From Rubrivirga litoralis (GTDB taxonomy: Bacteria > Bacteroidota > Rhodothermia > Rhodothermales > Rubricoccaceae): 64,000 bases of DNA. Under the pieces are notes generated by a model. It was not told the DNA's origin, searched no databases, and saw only the letters and a program-made list of their open reading frames with translations. The position numbers and the translations under genes were made by a program. Below, one piece after another: positions 41,267 through 49,340 of this stretch. Each line of letters opens with the position of its first letter. Positions within the stretch are counted from its first letter, which is position 1. Where the stretch lies: contig NZ_JAVRHT010000019.1 of assembly GCF_031846415.1 (NCBI RefSeq), forward strand, positions 10,386 through 74,385. Reading direction: 5' to 3'.

Positions 41267-42898
41267 GTGGACACGCACGCCCCGCTCACGCTCGACGGCC
41301 GCGTCGCCGATGCCCACGTCGCCCGCCTCGACGTCGCCATCGAGGCCCTTGACCGCCCGGCGGCCTACGACCTCGCCGCCGCGCTGGCGGACGCCGTCCG
41401 CTCCGCCCCGGCGCTCCACCCGAGCCCCGGACTCGGCCCCGTCCTCCGGGGCCTCCGGCGGCTCCGCCTCTTCGACGCCATGCGAGACCTCGCAGAGGCG
41501 ACCATCGAGGCCACCCCCGATCTCCCCGAGGCCCGCCGCCAGTACGGCCAGGCGCTCATCGAGGCCGGGGAGCTGACGGCCGCGCTCAGCGTCCTCCAGG
41601 CCCTCGCCGTCGACACTGCCCGGTCCCACCCTGACGAGCACGCGCAGGCCCAGGGTCTCATCGGCCGCGTCCACAAACAAGCGTACCTCGCCGCCCCCGA
41701 CCCCACGCTTCCCCGGTACCAGGACCGGCTCCGACAGTCCGTCGGCGCCTACTTCGGCATCTACCAGCAGGCCCCCCAGCAGCACCAATGGCAGGGCGTC
41801 AACGCCCTCGCCCTGCTCTGCCGGGCCAACCGTGACGCGGTGGCGGTCGAGGGCTACCCAGACCGGGCGGCCCTCGCCGCCGACCTCCTCGACGCCGCGC
41901 TCTCGTCTGATCCGACCGCCCCGTGGGACCTCGCCACGGCGATGGAGGCGGCCGTCGGGCTTGGCGACCTCGACCGAGCGCTCGGCCTCGCCTACCGCTA
42001 CGTCCGGCACCCCGCCACCGACGCCTTCATGCTCGCGGGCACGCTCCGCCAGATGATCGAGGTCTGGGACCTCGACCGCGACGACGGCGGACCCCGACAG
42101 GAAATCGTCGACCTCCTCCGCGCCCACCTCCTCGACATGGAGCGCGGCGGGCTCCAGATCTCCCCGGCCGAGACCCAGGAGGGCGCCCACGCCCCCGACG
42201 CCGAGGACCGCCGCCTCGAAGCGGTCCTCGGCCGCGACGCCTACGTCACCATCGAGTGGTACCGCCGGGGCCTCACGACCGCCCAGGCCGTCGCCAAGGT
42301 CCGGGTCGGCACCGACCCGCTCGGGACCGGCTTCCTTATGTGGAGCGACGCCCTCGGCCTCCCCGCCCCCCGCCGCCCCGTCCTCGTCACCAACAACCAC
42401 GTCCTCTCCGAGCGCACGGCGGTCGCCCACTCCGCCTCGCCCGACTACGCCGAGGTCGTCTTCGAGGCGGCTCCCGACGGCCGCTTCGCGACGGGCGTCG
42501 AACACGTCGCCTTCGAGGACCCGCCCTCGCCCGGACTCGACGTTTCCATTGCGGTCCTCCATGACCTCCCTCCCGGCGTCGAACCCCTCCGGCCTGCCAT
42601 CACCGTCCCCCTCAACGACCCCGCCGCCGTCCGCCTCTACTCCATCGGCCACCCGCGCGGGGGCGGGCTCGCCTTCTCTATCCAGGACAACCTCCTCCTC
42701 GACGTTCGCGCGCCCGTCCTCCACTACCGCACGCCGACAGATAAGGGGAGCTCAGGGAGCCCCGTCCTCAATCACGACTGGACCGTCGTCGGCATCCACC
42801 GCGCGGGCGGGCGGCTCCGCCGCCTCACTGGCGACGGCCACTACCCGGCCAACGAGGGGGTGCTCATCCAGGCCGTCGCAGGACTGATCGCGGCGTGA
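41267..42898 (+). CDS. TRAFs-binding-like repeat / trypsin-like serine protease fusion
   Basis: Protein of 543 aa. Residues 60-300 form a TPR-like region of the TRAFs-binding type (RRQYGQALIEAGELTAALSV, HAQAQGLIGRVHKQAYLAAP, YFGIYQQAPQQHQWQGVNAL). Residues 335-540 are a trypsin-like protease with His378 in LVTNNHVLSE, Asp425 in GLDVSIAVL and Ser498 in KGSSGSPVLN, so the triad is complete. No signal peptide, hence cytoplasmic. It follows the alpha/beta hydrolase by three bases. In conflict systems such proteases are thought to activate or cleave a partner effector; here the hydrolase is the likely partner. Confidence 0.82.
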   Translation: MDTHAPLTLDGRVADAHVARLDVAIEALDRPAAYDLAAALADAVRSAPALHPSPGLGPVLRGLRRLRLFDAMRDLAEATIEATPDLPEARRQYGQALIEAGELTAALSVLQALAVDTARSHPDEHAQAQGLIGRVHKQAYLAAPDPTLPRYQDRLRQSVGAYFGIYQQAPQQHQWQGVNALALLCRANRDAVAVEGYPDRAALAADLLDAALSSDPTAPWDLATAMEAAVGLGDLDRALGLAYRYVRHPATDAFMLAGTLRQMIEVWDLDRDDGGPRQEIVDLLRAHLLDMERGGLQISPAETQEGAHAPDAEDRRLEAVLGRDAYVTIEWYRRGLTTAQAVAKVRVGTDPLGTGFLMWSDALGLPAPRRPVLVTNNHVLSERTAVAHSASPDYAEVVFEAAPDGRFATGVEHVAFEDPPSPGLDVSIAVLHDLPPGVEPLRPAITVPLNDPAAVRLYSIGHPRGGGLAFSIQDNLLLDVRAPVLHYRTPTDKGSSGSPVLNHDWTVVGIHRAGGRLRRLTGDGHYPANEGVLIQAVAGLIAA

Positions 42899-43072
42899 CG
42901 AATCTCCCCTGACGGCCTCGACGCTCCCGTCCACCGCGGGGCAGCGGAGGCCCCATGATGGGCACGGAGCACCGGGCACGTCGTTTGCCAAGCGTCCCGT
43001 AGGTCCCACCCCTCTCCGCAGACTGCGCAGGAGCTCACCTCCTCACGCAGAGGCAAGAAAACAATACACCCC

Positions 43073-43087
43073 GTAAGAACGTCTTAC
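43073..43087. promoter_or_regulatory. Palindromic operator candidate
   Basis: GTAAGA-ACG-TCTTAC is a perfect 6-bp inverted repeat with a three-base centre, 40 bases before the small gene at 43128 and followed by GTATACT. The remainder of the 42899-43127 spacer shows no gene. Confidence 0.45.
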
Positions 43088-43127
43088 ACCACCCGTATAC
43101 TCGGACTCACACTCTCCGCTCCTCACC

Positions 43128-43289
43128 ATGCCCGCCACCGCCCTCCAGTCCGCCACCGCCGTGAAGCGGTCGTACTCGACCGGGACGGTCTCGCGCTCAA
43201 AGGTCCGGAAGGCCGTCAAGAAGGTGCTCGCCGACGAGTCCCGCCAGCGGCGCGACGGGGTGGCCCCCCAGCTCCACCCGAAAAAGTAG
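43128..43289 (+). CDS. Small basic protein
   Basis: A 53-codon frame from ATG 43128 to TAG 43289 encoding a strongly basic peptide (VKRSYSTGTVSRSKVRKAVK, KVLADESRQRRDG). It lies nine bases before the NCPFD-motif gene, behind a palindromic operator-like sequence, in a place where a short leader gene or antitoxin-like partner is plausible. No family recognised. Its composition (Lys/Arg/Ser) and tight spacing argue that it is real. Confidence 0.5.
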   Translation: MPATALQSATAVKRSYSTGTVSRSKVRKAVKKVLADESRQRRDGVAPQLHPKK

Positions 43290-43298
43290 AGGCGGCCG

Positions 43299-43931
43299 GT
43301 GCCCGTCGCCCAGTACGACCAGGACGTCTTCGTCAACTGCCCGTTCGACGACGAGTACCGAGACCTCTTCGACGCCATCGTCTTCGCCGTCCATGATTGC
43401 GGCTTCCGCGCCCGGTGCGCCCTCGAAGCCGACGACGGCACCCAGGTCCGCTTCGAGAAGATCGTCGGCATCATCCAGGGCTGCCGCTACGGGGTCCACG
43501 ACCTCTCGCGGACCGAGCTCGACGTCGAGCACGGGCTGCCCCGGTTCAACATGCCGCTCGAGCTCGGGCTGTTTCTCGGAGCGTCCCGCTTCGGGGGGCG
43601 CCGACAGAAGCAGAAAAACGCCCTCATCCTGGACACGGAGGAGCATCGGTACCAGCGGTTCATTTCGGACATCTCGGGCCAGGACGTCCACGGCCACGGG
43701 GGCTCCGTCGCCGAAGCCGTCGAGACGGTTCGGGACTGGCTGCGGAGCGCGCTCGTCGCGAGGGGGGAGAAGGGCGTCCGGATGCGCGGGGGCGAGAAGG
43801 TCTACGAGCGGTACCGGCGCTTCCTCACGGACCTCCCCGCCATCTGCGAAGAGCTCGAACTCAACCCGGCCAAGCTCCCCTACAACGACTACACCACGAT
43901 CGTCGTCGAGTGGATCTTGGAGAACCGCTAG
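43299..43931 (+). CDS. NCPFD-motif protein (predicted TIR-like fold), function unknown
   Basis: Protein of 210 aa from a GTG start. It begins YDQDVFVNCPFDDEYRDLFD, AIVFAVHDCGFRARCALEAD, continues with IIQGCRYGVHDLSRTELD and PRFNMPLELGLFLGASRFG, and then ISDISGQDVHGHGGS. This pattern (strand, NCPFD loop, D-L/I-S-R, P-x-E-L-G) is shared by a widespread family of unknown function and fits a Rossmann-like, TIR/nucleoside-deoxyribosyltransferase-like domain where the ELG glutamate would be catalytic. The fold assignment is my inference. It stands with the small basic gene at 43128 in the defence island. Confidence 0.6.
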   Translation: MPVAQYDQDVFVNCPFDDEYRDLFDAIVFAVHDCGFRARCALEADDGTQVRFEKIVGIIQGCRYGVHDLSRTELDVEHGLPRFNMPLELGLFLGASRFGGRRQKQKNALILDTEEHRYQRFISDISGQDVHGHGGSVAEAVETVRDWLRSALVARGEKGVRMRGGEKVYERYRRFLTDLPAICEELELNPAKLPYNDYTTIVVEWILENR

Positions 43932-44011
43932 AAGTATATGTGTGAAGGTATGACGGAGAGGTGTCAGCCTCCTCGCCCTAAGTTGAGCCGCTCTCACCTT
44001 CTCTACACGTC

Positions 44012-44404
44012 ATGGCCAACGTTAGCTTCTTCAGCTTCACCATTCCCGACCACGGCGTCGTCGCGACGATCAAAGGGAAGGCCGTGAACCCCAACTATTC
44101 CGGGCTCAGCTTCCGCGTCAAGGATCTGCTGAAGCGCTGGAAAACGGAAGACGAGGGGCGAATCAGACAGGCGATCACGCAGGCCATGCAAGGGACGTCG
44201 CGGACCATCGTGTTCGTCGGGGAGAGCACGTACAAGAGCAACTGGGTCGCCGAGGAGGTAGAGAAGACGCTCGCGAACGGGAAGAAGCTCTTCGCTGTCC
44301 GTCTCAACGGCACGGCCGGACCCAAGCCAAAGGCTCTGACAGACAAAGGGATCGCGCTCCACGCTTGGAGCGAAGCCACGCTCCAGAGCCTCGCGACCCA
44401 GTGA
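44012..44404 (+). CDS. TIR-like (ThsB/DUF1863-type) protein
   Basis: Protein of 130 aa. The fold core is similar to Thoeris ThsB: RQAITQAMQGTSRTIVFVGE, STYKSNWVAEEVEKTLANGK, KLFAVRLNG. The N-terminus (MANVSFFSFTIPDHGVVATI) replaces the usual FISY loop, so the active site may differ. The GTG of the SLOG-like gene overlaps its stop as GTGA, and the TIR-like/TPR gene follows in turn, so all three are translationally coupled. A signalling role in defence is inferred from the family and the coupling to a SLOG protein. Confidence 0.72.
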   Translation: MANVSFFSFTIPDHGVVATIKGKAVNPNYSGLSFRVKDLLKRWKTEDEGRIRQAITQAMQGTSRTIVFVGESTYKSNWVAEEVEKTLANGKKLFAVRLNGTAGPKPKALTDKGIALHAWSEATLQSLATQ

Positions 44405-44934
44405 GCACCACGGTCCTCCTCGCCGGCCGCCGGCCGGACCCTCCAGATTCCGACGCACGTCGGTTCCCCATAGAGAACGTCCTCCTCGTCCGCGAGCGGC
44501 TCCGCGACCTGTTCGCCGAGCGCCAGCCAGACCATCTCGTGTGCTCGGCCGCGTGCGGGGCCGACCTCCTCGCCCTTGATATTGCCGGAGACCTCGATAT
44601 CCGTCGTCACGTCGTCCTCCCATTCTCCATCGCCACGTTCCGGGAGATGTCAGTGACCGACCGGCCCGGGCATTGGGGTCCGCTCTTCGACCGGCTCGTG
44701 TCGGAGGTCGAAGCCAGGGCTGACTTGACCATCCTCAACGAAAGCCCTGGCGACGACGCGGCCTACGCGGCTACAAACGACCAGCTACAATCCGTCGCCG
44801 AGGCGCTCGGTCTCGACATCTTGGCCGTGGCCGTTTGGGACGGCGAGCCACGTGGAGACGGCGATCTCACCCGGCACTTGATCCACACGTCCGCCGCGTC
44901 CGGGGCCGATGTCGTGGAGGTGCCGACGCTATGA
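44401..44934 (+). CDS. SLOG-like Rossmann-fold protein
   Basis: Protein of 177 aa. STTVLLAGRRPDPPDSDARR opens a Rossmann-like fold, LVCSAACGADLLALDIAGDL resembles the glycine-rich nucleotide-binding loop of LOG/SLOG proteins, and RRHVVLPFSIATFREMSVTD and SPGDDAAYAATNDQLQSVAE follow. In Thoeris and other systems SLOG domains bind NAD-derived cyclic nucleotides. Here the domain stands alone, between a ThsB-like protein and a TIR-like/TPR protein, with GTGA and ATGA overlaps on its two sides. The effector domain normally fused to it in ThsA is absent. Confidence 0.65.
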   Translation: MSTTVLLAGRRPDPPDSDARRFPIENVLLVRERLRDLFAERQPDHLVCSAACGADLLALDIAGDLDIRRHVVLPFSIATFREMSVTDRPGHWGPLFDRLVSEVEARADLTILNESPGDDAAYAATNDQLQSVAEALGLDILAVAVWDGEPRGDGDLTRHLIHTSAASGADVVEVPTL

Positions 44935-46253
44935 CGGGATCGTCTGGCCCCGCCCTCTACGAGCAGCTCTGCTTCGTCGCGATGCCCTTCGGGGTGAAAG
45001 ACGTTGGTGGCCAACCGGTCGACTTCGACCGGCTCTACGACGCCGTGTTCGAACCTGCGCTCTCTGGGGTCTCCCTCCCGGAGGGCGGTCGGCTCGTCCC
45101 CCACCGGGCCGACAGGGACTTCTACGCTGGCGTGATCGACGAGGACATGTACCGATACCTCGAGTACTCGCGGTTCGTACTCGCCGACATCTCGGGCCAG
45201 AACCCGAACGTGTTCTACGAACTCGGCGTCCGCCACAGGTCCCGAGAGTCGGGGACGGCCATCTTCCAGCAGATCGGCGATCCCATTCCGTTCGACGTAA
45301 GCCACGTCCGCGTCTTCCCATACACACAGGGGTCGGACGCCGCCGATGCCGAGGCTCGCTCGCTCATCGAACGTGTCGTCACCGAATCCCTCCGGCGGAA
45401 CCGCCTCGACAGTCCCGTGGCCGCCGCGCTCCGGGCGCAGCGAGAGGGGCAGGGCGCCGACAGACTTCTCGACCGGGCGCTCATGGAGGCCGAGAACGCG
45501 ATTCGCGCTGAGGACCGGCCCCGCGCTGTGCAGGCGTACCGTCGGGCGATCAGGCTGGACCCCGAGAACTTTACCCTCCACCTCGAGGCGGGCATTCTCC
45601 TCCGAGACACTGGCGACTGGCCCGGCGCGGTTGAGGCCCAACGCGAGGCCGTCCGGATCGAGCCCGAGGCCGCCGCCGCCTGGCGGGAGCTCGGAGTGGC
45701 GCTAAACAAGCTGCACGCCCGCTCGGACGACGAGCCGCGGACCGGGGAGGCTGAGCTACGGCGCGCCGTCGAACTCGACCCCCACGACTCCGACGCATGG
45801 GCGTCCTTGGGCGGCGTCCTGAAGAGGAAGCCGGACTATGAGGGGGCGCTCGACTCGTACGAGCGGGCCGTCGCCGAGTCCGGGGGAGCCTCGTACCCCC
45901 TCCTTAATGCGATGAAGGTCCGCGCGGCCATTTCTGGCAAGCTTGACCTGTCCGACGCTGACCGCATCCGCCTCCGGCGGGTTCAGCGTCGCCGAGCACG
46001 GCAGGCAGAGCAGGACCCACCGTACGACGCCCCCTGGTCATTCTTCGACCTAGCAGAGGTTCTCCTCTACCTGGACGACCCAAATGGCTTCCTGCGATAT
46101 CTAGATGAGGGCGTCCTCCACTCCGCTCACGGGTGGCAGCCGGGGACGTTCGCGGATAGCCTCCAGATCGTCTCGTTGGATGGTCCTAAGGGCGAGGCGC
46201 TGGCGCAGGGAGTCCTCCGTCTCCGATCTGCGGCGGCAGCGCTCTCGGTGTGA
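44931..46253 (+). CDS. TIR-like/deoxyribosyltransferase-like N-terminus fused to TPR repeats
   Basis: Protein of 440 aa. N-terminal domain (about 10-130): YEQLCFVAMPFGVKDVGGQP, then ADRDFYAGVIDEDMYRYLEY, then RFVLADISGQNPNVFYELGV followed by RHRSRESG, where the Glu of YELG would be the catalytic residue in this NAD/nucleoside-hydrolysing fold. The C-terminal half has TPR units (AVQAYRRAIRLDPENFTLHL, GELRRAVELDPHDSDAW type, YEGALDSYERAVAESGG). It could be the effector of the three-gene set with the TIR-like and SLOG-like proteins, its TPRs serving as a sensor or assembly platform. Substrate not known. Start ATG overlaps the SLOG stop. Confidence 0.7.
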   Translation: MTGSSGPALYEQLCFVAMPFGVKDVGGQPVDFDRLYDAVFEPALSGVSLPEGGRLVPHRADRDFYAGVIDEDMYRYLEYSRFVLADISGQNPNVFYELGVRHRSRESGTAIFQQIGDPIPFDVSHVRVFPYTQGSDAADAEARSLIERVVTESLRRNRLDSPVAAALRAQREGQGADRLLDRALMEAENAIRAEDRPRAVQAYRRAIRLDPENFTLHLEAGILLRDTGDWPGAVEAQREAVRIEPEAAAAWRELGVALNKLHARSDDEPRTGEAELRRAVELDPHDSDAWASLGGVLKRKPDYEGALDSYERAVAESGGASYPLLNAMKVRAAISGKLDLSDADRIRLRRVQRRRARQAEQDPPYDAPWSFFDLAEVLLYLDDPNGFLRYLDEGVLHSAHGWQPGTFADSLQIVSLDGPKGEALAQGVLRLRSAAAALSV

Positions 46254-46350
46254 GGGCATACCATCGGTCGCGGGCAGACGGATAGGAGAAGGGCCGCAGT
46301 CCAGTACCACCCGTCCGATCTCCTCAGGCCGGGGGCAGAACCGTGGGACC

Positions 46351-47367
46351 CTATACTCCGAGGTATCGAGCGGAGGAGTCGTCGGGCCGGGCGTGGGCGT
46401 ACCTCGACGTCGTCTGCAAGCTCGCGTGGCCCAACGTCTGCTGCACCAGATGCGGCGGGGCACCCCGGTCGAGCGCGTGGCTCGCGTGGGCGTGGCGGAA
46501 GAAGTGAGGCGAGACGGCGTCCGGCAATCCGGCCCTCTTGGCCAGGTGCTTCACGACGCGCCACAGCTGCTGCCGGGTCAACGGTCGCGGCTCGCCATCT
46601 GCTCCCGCCTTCCGCGAGCGGAGCACGGGGTGCCCGCCCTCCGCATGGCCGCCAATCATCTCCCGCTGGCGGTGGCCGTCGAGGACCGTCCAGGTGTCGG
46701 CGGACAGCAACACGCGCCGCGTCTTGCCGCCCTTCCCGTAGAGGGTCACCTGCCCCGTCGGGCGTCCCCGCTCCAGGCTCCGCTCCACGCAGTCGCGCCA
46801 GCGGAGCCCGGCCAACTCCGAGACCCGCCCGCCGCTCGCGTAGAAGAGCCGGAGTGCCAGCGCGTTGCGTCGCTGGACGAACGACCCGCCCTCGGCCGTG
46901 GCGTCGGCGACCGCCAGCACGCGGTGGACGGCGGCCTCGGGCAAGATCCGCTCGGCGAGGGTGTCCTTCTGCTTCGGCAGGGCGACCGCCGCGCCGACGT
47001 TATAGATGAGGTACCCGAGCCGGTGCCCGAACGAGAGCAGGCTCTTCACGGCCGAGAGCTTCCGCGACCGCGTCGAGGCCGCGAGCCCCGCGCGTAAGAG
47101 CGCGTCGGACCACGCCTGCAAGTGATCTAGCGTCAGCCGCTGCAATGGCACGTCGGCGAAGTCGACGAAGGCGCAGACGTCGCGCTCGTAGGCGTCCCGC
47201 GTGTTGGCGCTCTTGCCGTGGAGCCAGAGTCGGACAAGGTGCTTGTCGTCGTCGGCCTGTGATACCGGCGGAGCCATAACCGACTGGCGGACGGCGACCG
47301 CCAGCGGCTCAACACGCTGGATTGCTGTTATTGCGATTTCACTCACTCCGATCTCGCTCTCTCCCAC
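46351..47367 (-). CDS. Tyrosine recombinase / integrase
   Basis: Site-specific recombinase of 338 aa. An N-terminal SAM-like core-binding domain (about 45-125) precedes the catalytic domain with Arg181 in GGRVSELAGLRW, the Lys in YGKGGKTRRV, H-x-x-R at 288-291 (SPHFFRHAHASHALDRGAP), His314 in LGHASLQTT and Tyr323 in SRYAHARP. All residues of the R-K-HxxR-H-Y set are present. A later ATG (47277) would remove 30 unconserved residues. It is Xer-like rather than phage-like. It could integrate the element or resolve multimers. Next to it are an inverted repeat (47395) and a VapBC-like pair. Confidence 0.93.
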   Translation of the reverse strand: MGESEIGVSEIAITAIQRVEPLAVAVRQSVMAPPVSQADDDKHLVRLWLHGKSANTRDAYERDVCAFVDFADVPLQRLTLDHLQAWSDALLRAGLAASTRSRKLSAVKSLLSFGHRLGYLIYNVGAAVALPKQKDTLAERILPEAAVHRVLAVADATAEGGSFVQRRNALALRLFYASGGRVSELAGLRWRDCVERSLERGRPTGQVTLYGKGGKTRRVLLSADTWTVLDGHRQREMIGGHAEGGHPVLRSRKAGADGEPRPLTRQQLWRVVKHLAKRAGLPDAVSPHFFRHAHASHALDRGAPPHLVQQTLGHASLQTTSRYAHARPDDSSARYLGV

Positions 47368-47394
47368 GGGTCCAAGGGGCTGGTGTCGCCAGTA

Positions 47395-47412
47395 ACATAA
47401 GACCCCTTATGT
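47395..47412. promoter_or_regulatory. Inverted repeat upstream of the recombinase
   Basis: ACATAAG-ACCC-CTTATGT, a perfect 7-bp inverted repeat in an AT-rich patch, 28 bases before the recombinase start (minus) and 118 bases before the antitoxin start (plus). It may be an operator or a recombinase binding site. Confidence 0.45.
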
Positions 47413-47529
47413 CACGTTCGGAGAGGCGAGTTCAGAAACCCTCCGAGCGTCGTCGGCCCCAACAGATATCACAGTCAGCCCGACGCTTGACGTACATTCT
47501 CCCTCCTGACTAACAAACAACCGCCCGAC

Positions 47530-47814
47530 ATGCCATCAACCCGAATCGGCCGTCGAGGCCAGATCACCGTCCCAAAGGCCGTCCGTCAGTCGATGGGCCT
47601 GGCCGTAGGCGACCACGTCGCGTTCGTCGAGCGCGGCGGCGACGTCGTCCTCCGGCCCGTCCGCCAGTCGCTCCGCGACCTCCGCGGCTCGGTCCCCGTC
47701 GACGGCCCCCAAGACTTCGACGCCGTCCGCGATGCCGCGCGACGCGCTCGGTCGGAGCGCCTGACCCAGGACGTCGGCTCCGCGAACACCGGCGACGAGA
47801 CCGATGCCGACTGA
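47530..47814 (+). CDS. AbrB/MazE-family antitoxin (VapB-like)
   Basis: Antitoxin of 94 aa. The N-terminal swapped-hairpin DNA-binding domain is clear (RIGRRGQITVPKAVRQSMGL, VGDHVAFVERGGDVVLRPV). The C-terminal part is acidic/disordered and would wrap the toxin. It overlaps the PIN toxin gene by 11 bases. It would repress its own promoter, which lies in the spacer downstream of the recombinase's divergent start. Likely stabilises the element. Confidence 0.88.
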   Translation: MPSTRIGRRGQITVPKAVRQSMGLAVGDHVAFVERGGDVVLRPVRQSLRDLRGSVPVDGPQDFDAVRDAARRARSERLTQDVGSANTGDETDAD

Positions 47815-48268
47815 CCGTCCGCCCGCGCCGGGGAGTCCGAGGAGCGGCGAGGCCCGCGGCCCGCTCTTCGTCGACACCAACGTCTTCCTCCGCTACCTCA
47901 CCAACGACGTGCCGGAGCAGGCCGACCGCGTCGAGGCCTTGCTCGACCGGGCCGAGGTCGGCGAGGTCCGCCTCGTCACCTCCGTGCTCGTCGTCGCCGA
48001 AGTCGTCTGGACGCTCGGGTCGTTCTATGACCGGACCAAACCCCAGGTCCGCGACGCTGTCCTGGTGATCTGCCACACGCCGGGGCTCGACGTCGAGGAC
48101 GCCGACGGGCTCGTCCAGGCCGCCGAGTGGCACGCGGAGAAGAACGTCGACTTCGCCGACGCCTACCACGCTACCTGGGCACTCGCTCGGGGGCTCACCG
48201 ACGTCCGGACGTTCAACCTCAAGCACTTCCGGCGGTTCGACGGGCTCGACGCCCGAGAGCCGTCGTGA
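47804..48268 (+). CDS. PIN-domain ribonuclease toxin (VapC-like)
   Basis: Toxin of 154 aa. PIN-domain acidic residues are visible in LFVDTNVFLRYLTND (first Asp), TSVLVVAEVVWTLGS (Glu), and VDFADAYHATWA (later Asp), with the closing RTFNLKHFRRF. It would cleave RNA when the antitoxin is lost. The ATG at 47804 overlaps the antitoxin gene. The first 20 residues are Pro/Gly-rich and a later start is possible. Confidence 0.88.
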   Translation: MPTDRPPAPGSPRSGEARGPLFVDTNVFLRYLTNDVPEQADRVEALLDRAEVGEVRLVTSVLVVAEVVWTLGSFYDRTKPQVRDAVLVICHTPGLDVEDADGLVQAAEWHAEKNVDFADAYHATWALARGLTDVRTFNLKHFRRFDGLDAREPS

Positions 48269-48449
48269 CGACCGCCGTGCCCGCAGGGTCCTCGCAGACT
48301 ACGCCCGAGAGGTTGGCGTCAAGGTCCTCAGTCTGAAGGCGTCGACCTACACGACGACGACCGAGCCGTCCGCAGGGCCTTCCCCAACGACTGCGCCCAC
48401 CGGTCGAACGCCGTCAACCCATGCGTTCAAGAGCCTGTCTTCCTACTCC

Positions 48450-48698
48450 ATGTCCGACGACCTCCTCGTCCGCTTGCTCCAACTCCAGCACCGCAACGGC
48501 GTGGCCCTCGACGCCGTCGAGCGGCTGTTCGAGAGCGCGGACTTTCTCCACCTCGACATCCTGTCGGTCGTCCTCGACGCCCTCGGAGCCCCGCCGGAAA
48601 CGGTCGAGGAGAGCTACTGCGACCGCTTCGCCGAGGTCGTAGTCGAAGGCACAGACCGAGAGTGCCGAGCGTTTCTGGACTGGGTGCGGGCGAGGTAG
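48450..48698 (+). CDS. Small hypothetical protein
   Basis: Unrecognised acidic protein of 82 aa, predicted mostly helical (MSDDLLVRLLQLQHRNGVAL, DAVERLFESADFLHLDILSV, YCDRFAEVVVEGTDRECRAF). ATG 48450 is the first good start; the frame upstream reads low-complexity. The 180-base spacer before it (48269-48449) shows no gene. It stands alone between the two toxin-antitoxin pairs. Function unknown. Confidence 0.55.
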   Translation: MSDDLLVRLLQLQHRNGVALDAVERLFESADFLHLDILSVVLDALGAPPETVEESYCDRFAEVVVEGTDRECRAFLDWVRAR

Positions 48699-48718
48699 GG
48701 GCGTCCGCCTCACCCGTC

Positions 48719-48853
48719 TCAGTCCCGCTGCTGCGGGCAGCATAACTCCTCGGTGAGCTCGCCCTCTTGCTTGACGGGGAGGAACTCAGTTAGTACCGGT
48801 TCAATAACGGAAAATACTTGGCGGGAAAGAGCCAGCTCAGCCTCCCCAGACAT
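48719..48853 (-). CDS. Small hypothetical protein, AT-richer
   Basis: A 44-codon frame from an ATG at 48853: SGEAELALSRQVFSVIEPVL followed by TEFLPVKQEGELTEELCCPQ. Composition is less GC-biased than its surroundings. The amphipathic sequence with a Cys-Cys pair looks protein-like, but nothing else supports it. It may be a short gene or remnant downstream of the PIN/AbrB pair on the same strand. Confidence 0.3.
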   Translation of the reverse strand: MSGEAELALSRQVFSVIEPVLTEFLPVKQEGELTEELCCPQQRD

Positions 48854-48893
48854 CGGCGGAATCCTTCTGGAGATGGTTAGCTTGCAATAATGG

Positions 48894-49340
48894 CTACTGC
48901 CCACCTCGAAGGCCCGCCCGAGCCACGAGCCGTCGGACCCGTTGGACGAGCACGCCTGGCGTGACGACATCAACGTCGGGGTGACCGGGCCGGAAGTCCT
49001 TCTCGTTGAACGTGACCAACACCGGGCACCGCTCGCGGACGGCAGCGACCAGGATGGGCAGGTCCTTCGGGTGCGCCCGACCGTCCATCGCCCGGACCTC
49101 GCCGGGCTCCGGGTCCGGTACGACCCGGACGCAAGCGCCGACGAGTTGCCCGAGGGCCTCGACCGCGGCCGGGACCTTGACGGCCAGGTTCCGCTTGGCC
49201 TCCGTGACGACTTGGACGCTCGCAACCCCCTCGAGCACTGTGAGCTCAGAAAGCCTGAGCACGACGCCGCTCGCCGACTGGCTGGACGACGAGGCAGCCC
49301 CCGCGAACAGCACGTCGGCGTCAACCATTACGCGAAGCAT
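48894..49340 (-). CDS. PIN-domain toxin
   Basis: Toxin of 148 aa: MLRVMVDADVLFAGAASSSS has the first PIN aspartates, SVQVVTEAKRNLAV the Glu, and HPKDLPILVAAVRERCPVLV with TFNEKDFRPGHPDVDVVTPG the later Asp residues of the PIN_3-type subgroup. The start ATG overlaps the antitoxin stop by one base (TGATG). Probably an RNase inhibited by the AbrB-like protein encoded upstream. Distinct in sequence from the toxin at 47804. Confidence 0.82.
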   Translation of the reverse strand: MLRVMVDADVLFAGAASSSSQSASGVVLRLSELTVLEGVASVQVVTEAKRNLAVKVPAAVEALGQLVGACVRVVPDPEPGEVRAMDGRAHPKDLPILVAAVRERCPVLVTFNEKDFRPGHPDVDVVTPGVLVQRVRRLVARAGLRGGQ

